Below are positions 43,598 through 53,800 of a stretch of 64,000 bases of DNA, piece after piece. The stretch is taken from contig JAMZAV010000052.1 in assembly GCA_024449915.1 (NCBI GenBank), forward strand, positions 434,001 to 498,000, read 5' to 3'. The DNA comes from Sweltsa coloradensis. Taxonomy: Eukaryota > Arthropoda > Insecta > Plecoptera > Chloroperlidae. The notes below the pieces were generated by a model. That model worked only from the letters and a program-made list of their open reading frames with translations. It ran no database searches and had not been told where the DNA came from. Made by a program: the position numbers and the translations under genes. Within the stretch, counting starts at the first letter, position 1. Each line of letters opens with the position of its first letter.

Positions 43598-43830
43598 CCA
43601 GCGATTCTGACCAAACGGGTGGGGCTACAACGTTCATATTTCACATGGACATTAAAGTAACAATGATGTAGTGCCTTTTGAAAGAAAAGATCTTTGATGG
43701 AAAAGTTAGCTGGAAGGCATCGAAATAAAGGTTTTTATACTAGCCTTTTACAGGCATATAATAAACAAGTAACGATAGTAAGTTGACAATAATCACCTAC
43801 AATGCGTACAAAAACAATTCTTTGGGGCAC
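43598..43830 (+). mobile_element. Internal fragment of Helentron-like family B
   Basis: GATTCTGACCAAACGGGTGG, TTCATATTTCACATGGACAT, AAAGAAAAG, then AACAAGTAACGATAG and AATCACCTACAATGC. These follow the order in B2 (51710-51905). Both termini are missing. Confidence 0.7.
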
Positions 43831-44010
43831 GAGGTATTTTATTCAACATCCTATTGTTGATTGGTATTGTTTAGCAATTAATACTGCTTTATTAAAATTG
43901 AGATCCCACGCAAAAGAAAACTTGTAAAAATTCAGCCAAACCCTACACACTCAAAAGTAATGAGATCTAAAAGAAGAGCCAAGCTCATCAGCTACCCTGC
44001 TACATTTTAA

Positions 44011-44480
44011 ATAAATAATAAATAAATTTTATTTAGAGTCTACCCACTCAGTTATATAACTGATTTTCAGTGGGGGACTTTAAATCAAAGCGACCAAGCC
44101 AACCCTGCAGGCCCCGACGCAATCGACGAGTGAGCGATAACCAACCAAAGATCGATATTTTTAATAGGAAATATAGCAATCAGTGGTATGGACCATTAGT
44201 GCGAACACCCGCGAATCAACGCCAGAATCAACAAGGCCGATTCAGAACAACTCTGAAATTTATTATGTGCTTCGTTGCTAGGACGGTTCCAAAGTCACCG
44301 TTTACAAACTCCTAAGACAAGAACTGATGGACTTAAGTCCAAATCAGAAGTTAAAAAACTTCTGACTTCAGCGGGAATCGAACCCTGGACCTTCTGCATT
44401 GGAAGCAGGTACGCTAACAACAAGACCAACGAGCCACACATAGACCAACGAGCCACACACAAGACCAACGAGCCACACAA
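44011..44480 (-). mobile_element. tRNA-Gly-derived SINE, full-length with triplicated 5' tip
   Basis: Same structure as the copy at 28101-28530: TTTA tail side at 44011, hairpin, body, AAGTTTTTTAACTT stem, and tRNA-like head at 44371-44439 with TCC anticodon and GGTTCGATTCC B box. The head's outer end AGACCAACGAGCCACAC is present three times in tandem (44422-44479). A 3-base insertion in the body distinguishes it from the other full copy. Confidence 0.9.
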
Positions 44481-44748
44481 ATTTTTGTGTGCACAAAAAA
44501 TGTGGTGATTTCGCATTGTTTATTCATAAAGGTATACTGCCCCGTAACTACATCATCTTGGCCATAGATACTACTATACCCTCTAAATAGAATTTGACTC
44601 TATGTTATTTGTATTACGTTTAAATTAATAGTTGCCAATTCTATTTTGCCAAACTTTAATCTATGTTTAAACTTACCGCATTTTAAAAGCCTGTGGAACG
44701 AAAGGATGGCCGATGTTTACAAATCACAAAGGCTGTGTGTGATTAAAC

Positions 44749-44838
44749 ATGGCTTCCTTCAAGAAAACGAACGTGAAGATATTTACAAAATCTGGTCCTA
44801 AATCGACACCAGATACAGCGTACTGGACAAAAATAGGT
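44749..44838 (+). CDS. UTP15: UTP15 coding exon 1
   Basis: 30 codons, MASFKKTN start and DTAYWTKIG end, then GTAAGTATCG. The conserved YW pair before the first blade and the fit with exon 2 (Val-Pro-Val-Leu-Leu-Lys) confirm it. Confidence 0.9.
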
Positions 44839-47800
44839 GTAAGTATCGTTAATGTACTAGAATATTGTTACTATTACCTAATTTGTAAACAACATTTTCG
44901 AAGTACCGTATCTCGCGGTTCCATTATGACGTGAAGATGTCGCCATGCACATGCATGCAAGGTGAACTTAACCTCACATTTTGTTATATTTCATGTTGGA
45001 AGGCTGGTTTATGATTGACGTTATCGTGGGGAGACGTGAATGGAAACGCGAATGTGGTGGAAACGGAAAGCGAGGCGTTTACGATTGACGGAAATCGGGA
45101 TCACTTCGTTACCATCAAATAAAACGTCAAATGAAACCCTAGTGCCTAGCCTAGGCCTAGCTGATATCTAAGCAGACGTACGTTAGGCCTATGTTTGTTT
45201 CGTTTTTTGTTCTGTCACGAGGGGAGTACAAAGTATTTGCGCATGCGCGACGATTACATCGCCAAACGGAACGTGAATGTAGATGCCAAAGTTGGGACTT
45301 GGGGTCATTCTCCACTAATGTGAAACTGAAATTGCAAAATATTTTTTGTACCTCACTACTTCATGTTATATTACCTTTTAAGGTAATTATGCCGTTTACA
45401 GTTTTCCGAGAAAAACTGCATAAAATGTTTCCAACTTTTCACAGTAGGCCTATGTGTAATTGATACCTAGTCTCTAATTCATTTTCAGGTAGGCCTACCG
45501 TACCGCATTACGATCTTTTCACTGTTACTAATGTTTTTCGCCTTTTTACCAGTGGAAATTGCGCTGTCACTGTACGTAGACCGCCATGTTGGTTTGGAAA
45601 GCGCTATCTCCTCCGCTATGTCTCTACCGCTGCAGAAAGTATTTTTGTTAAAAATAGCGACGTTAAATGTTAAAAAAGGTATTTTTGATAAAAAAATAGG
45701 GACGTTAAAGGTTTTGAAGGTTTGTTTTTGTTAACTCGGGATAGTGAAATCTATCGCTACGTAGGCCTACGTGCGTCGTATGTTGCTTCTGCTTGGTGGG
45801 GTCGTCATCGTTTGTTGCCGTTTTAATTACCTAAAAAAAAACCTTTGAAGTCGCTATTTTAAACAAAAATACCTTTTTTAACCTTTAACGTTGCGATTTT
45901 AAACAAAAATACTTTTTTTACGCTGCGTACACAGCGGAAGAGACGTAGCGGAGGAGATAGCGCTTTCCAAACCAACATGGCTGTCTAGCATACGAACGTA
46001 GGGCCTACAGTGACAGCACAATTTCCACTGGTAAAAAGACGAAAAACATTAGTAACAGTAAAAAGATCGTAATGCGGTAGCTGAAAATTAATTTAAAAAC
46101 ATTAATATCACATAGGCTATTGTGAAAAGGTGAGGAAATTTTATGCAGTTTTTCTCGGAAAACTGTAAACGGCATAATTACCCATTTTAAAAAAGAAAGT
46201 CTGAAGAATCTTAGTATTACAAAGATATTACGTGTTTTTGGCACACCAAGCAACAAAGTCATGATATGTGTAGGCCTACCGTACATTTTATCGGAAAATG
46301 GTGCGACGACAACTTAAGATTTGATTTTGATACAGTGAGTGTATTTTTGTAATATTTTTTTTAATTATTATGTCATGTGAAGGCCGTGATGTAATATATT
46401 TAAAACACAAAATTGAAAATTTTACATTTCATGAAAATTATTATTTTTAAGTATTTGCTAAGTTCGAGACCAGATTACCGTACCAGATTAATTCTTTTGT
46501 AAAACTCCATCAAGAACTAAGCTAGACTTTTGATTTTTTGTATTCTCTTTATTTACATAAATAAGTAATGAAGTACACAAAGTTTAAACAAATTTTGTCG
46601 GTAAATTATTTTTTTATGGAATTTATCAATTGTGTCCCGTCCGCATCTAGGCTTGAACGAGTGCTGGTCAACGGAATAAATGTTCGGACTTAGAATTTGA
46701 TACAAGAATGTAGGGATGCATGATATTTCCGTTTCGTTGTTTTAATGTTAGGGTAAACCATTCTTAAAAACAAATATTAAGTTGAAAAAAATTGAAATCC
46801 CAAGAAAAATCTTTTTTGTAAGAAATGTGCTTTGACTGCAACAAATTACCAGCGAGATTTGGATTAAACACCATGTTACTTATTATGTAGGCCTACGAGG
46901 CTACTACCGGTATAGGCCTATTTATATTGTAGGTACTGGCCAGGCCAGATGGAATTTAAATTAGTTCAGTGGCCATGGCTTTAAAGTAGAAGAAGAAGAA
47001 GAAGACCCAAACCTGCTGGACAGGTCCTATTTTTGCTATGTTTTAAAAAGGTCAACCAATCGGTCCTTTCTCAATCCAATGCTCAAATAACTCTCCATTT
47101 TCTGGTCCCCAGACCAAAAATCAGCATCAGCTTCTTCAATCACAATGAGATGAAGAATCAGATGGGAAGACGTTGGGGTAGACACCCCCCACATAGGGTA
47201 TACGGGGAACTTTCTGAAGGAACTTGGATTGCCGTAGGCCTACTTTACGACGACCAATGGTGGCCAGGCCAAGTCATTGAAATTGTGGGAGATAGCATTA
47301 TGGTTAAATACATGTTCAAGCCAGCGTCAATGACAAAAAATAAATTTATTGCAATGGACAACCCACAATTTGAAAAGATTAAGAATACAGCATATCTCGC
47401 TACACTGCCAGGAGATCCTCCACCGATTGATCGTCAATCACGATACTTTGGCTACAGCAAAGAGATTGTATAAAAAATACAGTGGGTTATCAATAAAATA
47501 AAATGTGAAGTTATAGCACAGAATTTGGTTTTGGACAATATTTGTTAATTAAGTAAATAATTAACATTACATTTAGTATGGAGATAAAAACTGTCCCGTC
47601 CGCATTGTCCCGTCCGCATCTCACAACGAAATTTGATTAATTCCATATAGATCTTAAACTTATTGATTTAATTTCCAATCTTCAGTAGGCCTATGTTGTT
47701 TGTGAAGAGTTATATTTAGCAAATCCAAACAGACTAAAAAAAAGTTTAAACATTTCAGAGAATTTTGATCTGGAATAATGTTGATTTAAAAACATGAACT

Positions 47801-50800
47801 TTGTGCGTCCCGTCCGCATCCCATGCAAATCATTTTTTTAACCCATCAATGTTTTTTTCTCCTAATTATCATCCTAATTTTCAGCTTTAGGGGTGTCTGA
47901 ACATTAGAAAAAGTATATTGACACTTATGTTTAGGATATTTGTCACACTTTAATGAATATTATTTAAGTTTCTAAATGTCCCGTCCGCAACCTGCCAGTT
48001 AGTGGAGAATGACCCCTTGACGAACTTTAGCCGCTCCGTTCTACATTCCCGTTCATTTCCCGTCAATCATAAACGCTAAGCTGTGAATGCTATGTACTGT
48101 TATCTTTCGCGTTCACGTCTCCATTCACGTCTACCCACGTTGCCGTCAATCGTAAACCGGCCTTAAGTGCGATAAAAGTTGCAGAAATTTGAAGTCTTGT
48201 TCTTGTTGGGAACTCTTTCGGTTGGGGCGATCCAACTTTTCAACTCAGTTTTTCTCCATTAAAATTAACGAAAAACCACTTCAAATTAGAAATAAATGAA
48301 GAATTACTTATTATTAACGATTTATTAATACTCTCATCATCACTTTGAAAATATACCAATTAGGGCCTATAGGCTTACAGAATAATGATCACAGATTGAA
48401 CACACAACACTCGCTTTCTTGGTCCGTTTCCGCCATGTTTGTCATTAGATCTTCGTTCATGTCACTTAGTACCAACTTTTATCACAAAAATAGCCCCTAC
48501 TCCACCTACAAAACCTTTAGTGTTGCTATTTTAAATATTTAAAGGACTTTCAACGCCAAAGGACTTTCGTTTAAAATAGCGACGTTAAAGATTTTTAAGT
48601 TTTTTTTTTCGTTACTATGACACCAAAAACGTGATGATTCTTTTTTTATTATTATTAGGCCTATGTTATTGTAAGGTTACTTGCAGTGAGTACAACATCT
48701 CATCTCAGCATGGTAGGCCTAGGCCGCATCACTCCTTTAAATGAAACACGTAGGGCCTAAGTGTATTTTTTAATAATATAAATCTCTAATAATAAAATAT
48801 ACTTCATTTGAAGTGGTTTTTGTTGATTTTAATGGAGAAAAACCGAGTTGAAAAGTTGGATCGCCCCAAGTAGAAGTAGTAGGCCTAGTAGAAATCTTTA
48901 TTTAGCATTTTGCTATTTTTACATACACACAATACATATAGGCTATACAAGCATATAATTTTACAAGGTACTTGTTCATTAACGGGACTCCCTCAATTTT
49001 TTGTTAATTGATCCCCCTCCATCGTCGTTTTTTACTTATTTCTGTTTACAATAAATAATTAAGTACAACTTGCGAGGAATTGAATATGACTCAAACAGTG
49101 AACTTGACTCACTTGTTCAACGTGACTCAGGCGAGTACAGTACATTGGAACGCGTAGGCCTACATGAGAGCAGTCGTCGCCGTGCAGCTGACATTGACGT
49201 TCACGGACACCAAATGAACCTTCAAAACCTTTAACGTGGCTATTTTAAACGAAAGTACTTTTCCATTGAAAGTCCTTTATATTAAAATCGCGACGTTAAA
49301 GGTTTTGTAGTGTGGTGTCACTCCTGGCACAAAGTTTGTAGCCGGAAAGGATGTTTTCGAGGCTTTGTTCGAAATAATTGTGTTTTCCTGGCCTCCCGAA
49401 ACTCGAATGGAGTAGATGTAGTAGTTATGATTGTTTAATGAAATGTTTTTACTGAATTTTTACATATTTTGGAGGGGGTCCCGTTAATGAACAAGTACCT
49501 TTTACAATTTACTTTTACATATTCAAGAAATTCAGTCCTCAATGGACCAGACTGTAGGCTATGGCTGGCATTTACATTTACATACAACCGAAAGAGTAGT
49601 ACCTGTTCTTGACTTGTTGACCTTCACCAAATGCTAAGGTATGCTTACAGCCAAGCGTTTGGAGAGTTTCAGCACTGGCGTGTTTACAGCGGCGCGCAAC
49701 TTTGGCAGGCGACAGGTGCAATGGAAGATTGAACTTGGGTTGGTTATATGATCATGCCGTAACGTCCATGCTAAATGGCATCCGTACTGTGCATGCTGTA
49801 AATATATGCGGCACCACACGCTCCACTTTGTGTATGCCGTATAAATACGCATATTATCAGTTATCACCAGCACCAGTTGCATTCAGTTAAGTTAGTGAAA
49901 GAGAAGTCTTTGTTCTAGAGATTTTTGTTCTGTTAGACCTATTTTGGTGGTAAATTATCAATTTTTGAGGCTATTCGTTAATACGAATAGCTGCCTGTTG
50001 CTTCATCTGTGCATAATGGCATCGCGCAAGGGTTGTTTATCTGTCAAGAACATCTTGGTTAAATTAGATTCAGATAGTTTGGAGGGTAAATTGAGTGATT
50101 TAATTAGGGTATCGATAATTACAGTGATGATACAACAATTTTTATTGAAATACTTGCGCAAAAATGACAACGTTACATGGTACTTTCAACACCAATTTTA
50201 ATTCATAAATATATAAGGATATTTTTCTTTATAATTTATACCTACACAGGGAAGAACAACTTCTGAAAATCAATTCCCCAGTTAAGGCCCGGTTAAAAAC
50301 TAAAAAGGATAGGCCTACGGGTAAACCGGGTAGGCCTACCCTGTAATCAACGATCACCACAACTTTGAACTAATTTTAATCATAATTGTAACTTAGGCCC
50401 TAGGCTTATAGTTTGTTTCCATTTCATTCATGATTCCATTTCACTACACTGGAGAAAAAAATCCAAAATGTTTTGTTTTTTTCTTTTTTTCTTTTTTTTT
50501 TCCTTTTTTCCCCCGTATTTTTGTCTGTTTGTCCACACGATTTCGGCTAAACCGATACTCCAATTGTGATGAAATTTTCTGGAGGCCTTCGAAATCTCTG
50601 AACTTAGAACTGCCACGTTTTTGAGCGCAATCGGAAAAGTATTTCTCATGAAAATCGCAATTTTACGATTTTTTTCGATTTAAAAAAAAATTCTTCGACT
50701 TATAACACCTACATGCTTTATCCGATTTTAATGATTTTTTCACAGAACCTTTATTTTATGAATTAAGATATTCGTGTGAGATTTGAGCGCAATTGAAAAA

Positions 50801-53800
50801 ATATTTCTCATAAAAATAAAAATTTCACGTTTTTTTTTCTTTTTTCAAACAATTCTTTCACAAGTAACACCTACATGCTTTATCCGATTGTAATGATTTT
50901 TTCACAGAACCTTAATTCAACGAATTAATATTTTCGTGTTAAATTTGAGCGCAATCAAGAAATTATTTCTTAAACAAATCGCAATTTTACGTTTTTTTTC
51001 TTTTTTTAACAATAACGATTAATTCAAAAAAATTAAAAAATTAAAGTTAATTTTTAATTTAATTTAATTTAATTTAAAAAAATCTTCAACTTAGTAATGA
51101 TTTTTTTCAAAGAACAACAGAAAATCCGCATAACAAATGGCAGCTCAATGCACCAATTACGCTCATCTAACAACGCGGCGGGACTTAAGCGTTTTCCTAG
51201 TTTAGTTTATTTTGCGTAAATTCTGAAAAACCTTAACTAGGCCTATATTTATATATATTAATTGAACTTAACACTGCTCTTAGGTAGGAAATTATATTTA
51301 TTATGTAGAGCAATTAAAAAAGTTTCACTTTTCTTCAACTGACTGACATTATTGACCTAATGATGACATAGTATTGATTGTCAGCAGTGGAAGAAAAGTG
51401 AAACTTTTCTAAATATTGGTAAGCCCTACATAATTGGATGAGCGAAGCAAAGACTTCAATTTCACTGACCCCCAAAAAATTTAGCTCGGATGTTTTTTGT
51501 TTGTTTGTATTTTTGTCTGTTTGTTCGCTCTCTACCGGGCAAACGGCATATGCGATCTTGATGAAAATTTGAGGGGACCTTGGAAATCTCTGAACTTAGA
51601 GGTGAATTGTTTTTGGGTACAATCGAAGAAATATTTCTCATGAATATCGTACTTTTACGATTTTTTCGATTTTTGCACGATATTTTTGTGACATTTGGGC
51701 CGATTCTGACCAAACGGGGTGGGCTACAACGTTCATATTTCACATGGATATTAAGGTTATGGTGATGTATTGCTTTTCGAAAGAAAAAGTTGAAAAAGTT
51801 AGCCAGAATCCATAGAATTAAGGTTTGAATATGAGGTTTTTGAGGTTTTTTAATAACAATTAACAAGTAACAATAGAAACTTGACAACAATCACCTACAA
51901 TGCATTCAAAAAGCACTTGCAAAGGAAAAGTGGTCCTACGCAAACTAAAAACTTACAAAAAAGCTCATCCATCAACGCGGCGGGACTTAAGCGTTTTCCT
52001 AGTAAATATAGGCCTAATTTCCTTATTCCCCAAGTTCAATTAATTTTTAATTTTAAAATTTTAAATAACATTTACCCGTGAATTAAATTTAAAAATAACT
52101 TTCTTTCTTCTTAAATACGTAAACTATGGTTGGGTCTACCTACACAGCATTTGGAAACTGGTGCCATTATACCCTGTGTGCCAGCACCACCACAAAAACT
52201 GACTTCATCCATCACCAGCAAATAAAATAAATAGTTAGTTGCCTTTAACCGCTAATCCTTTTTATTTGCAGGTACCTGTACTCCTGAAGGAATTTGGCCC
52301 AATAGACTATGTCGATTTCTCTCCTGTTGAACCACATTATTTTGCTGTCACATGTTCGGTGCGGATACAACTTTATAATCCCATAACTAAGAATGTGGCA
52401 AAGAATCTTAGTAGATTTCGAGAAACCGCTTATGGTGGAACATTCCGTTCTGATGGCCGGCTACTCTGTGCTGGTGGTGAAGAATCTGTAGTGAAACTTT
52501 TCGACACTGGCACAAAATCACTACTCCGAGTCTTCAAAGGACACACTAGTGCAATTCATAGGTGCTGTTTTACAGTGGATACAACTCACATTGCTAGTTT
52601 TTCAGATGATAAATCAGTTGCTTTGTGGGACATACCCAGTGAGAAGCAAGTGGCAACATTTGCCGAACATACAGACTATGTTCGGGCAGGTGCAGCGTCA
52701 CCAGTATCGGCAGATATTATTTTGTCTGGTGGTTACGACAACTCTGTTCAAATGTACGACACCAGAACCAATGCAACGGTTTTTAAAGTTGACCACGGTG
52801 CGCCCGTGGAAAGTGTTATATTTCTTCCATCGGGCGGAGTGTTCATCTCGGCTGGAGGAACAGAAGTCCGAGTGTGGGATGCATTTTCAGGAGGTAGACT
52901 TTTAGCAAAGCTTTCTCACCACCACAAAACTATCACCTGTTTGCGCTTGGGCTCGGACAACAAGCGATTACTTTCGAGCTCTCTCGACAGACATGTTAAG
53001 ATCTACGACATCTCGACATATAAAGTGGTTCATACTCTGGACTATCCCAATGCAGTGCTTAGCCTTGGCATAAGTGTAAGTATGATCAGGCAGTGGACAA
53101 GTTTCCCAAAATAAGGAATGGTCTTTGTTTGCTTAAATAAGTTACTTTAGATTTTTTCCCGTTGAGTGTTAATTTTGTCCACTCAATCGAGAAGAATAAT
53201 GAATCTTACTTTTAGGACCAATGATATTTAACATTATAGTAGGCTAGATCCCCAGTCATTGGTCCACTTCCGTGACAATTTGAAGCCATCTTGAAAATAC
53301 AGTTTGCATGTTAAGTAAATGGGAGCGATTTGTAGCCTAAATATTTTTCAAGATGGCTGTCAGGTTGACAGTTGAGCATATTAGTCTTTAACACCAAATG
53401 ATTACTAAATTCCCTTATGCAATAACATCTTATTGTTTCTGTTTGTGCATTCCCATGCTGCACAAGCTAAAAGTAAAACCATATCAATCAAACAATCCAG
53501 AAAAACACTTTATTGCATAAAAAAAGCATAAATTAAAACGCCAAATCGCCATCTTGAAAAGGTTAGATTGACGCTTCCATTTGGTACGCTCGCGCCTGTG
53601 TGGACGTATTGGAGACTGGGGATCTAGCCTAGGTACTATAGATGTTAAATATCATAGTTTAGGACACTTACCCCAAGTCTTATACAGAACTTTCTCGCAT
53701 TTTTCAGTAGCCCTTCTTACGTCTTATTCAGAATTGTCCTATATTTTTCGGCACCTATGTCTGGTCACCCTGTCAACCTCGCTCTTATTCTTACCATCTA

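Larger units (their letters stand above)
45001..48163. mobile_element. 3.16-kb inverted-repeat DNA element with an ORF
   Basis: The left end AGGCTGGTTTATGATTGACG and right end (minus) AGGCCGGTTTACGATTGACG match over about 55 bp, including GACGTGAATGGA. A second inner inverted pair carries GTTTACGATTGACGG/CCGTCAATCATAAAC. TAA follows the right tip but the left flank is GGA, so the duplication is not intact. The tips resemble the AGGCCGATGCAC element at 40174, so PIF/Harbinger-like is the best guess. It contains a foldback, a plus-strand ORF and five copies of a TGTCCCGTCCGCA motif. No transposase is recognised. Confidence 0.65.
44839..52271 (+). other. UTP15 intron 1
   Basis: 7.4 kb, mostly transposons: the 3.2-kb inverted-repeat element, two further inverted-repeat elements and Helentron-like copies A2 and B2. 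Confidence 0.85.
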
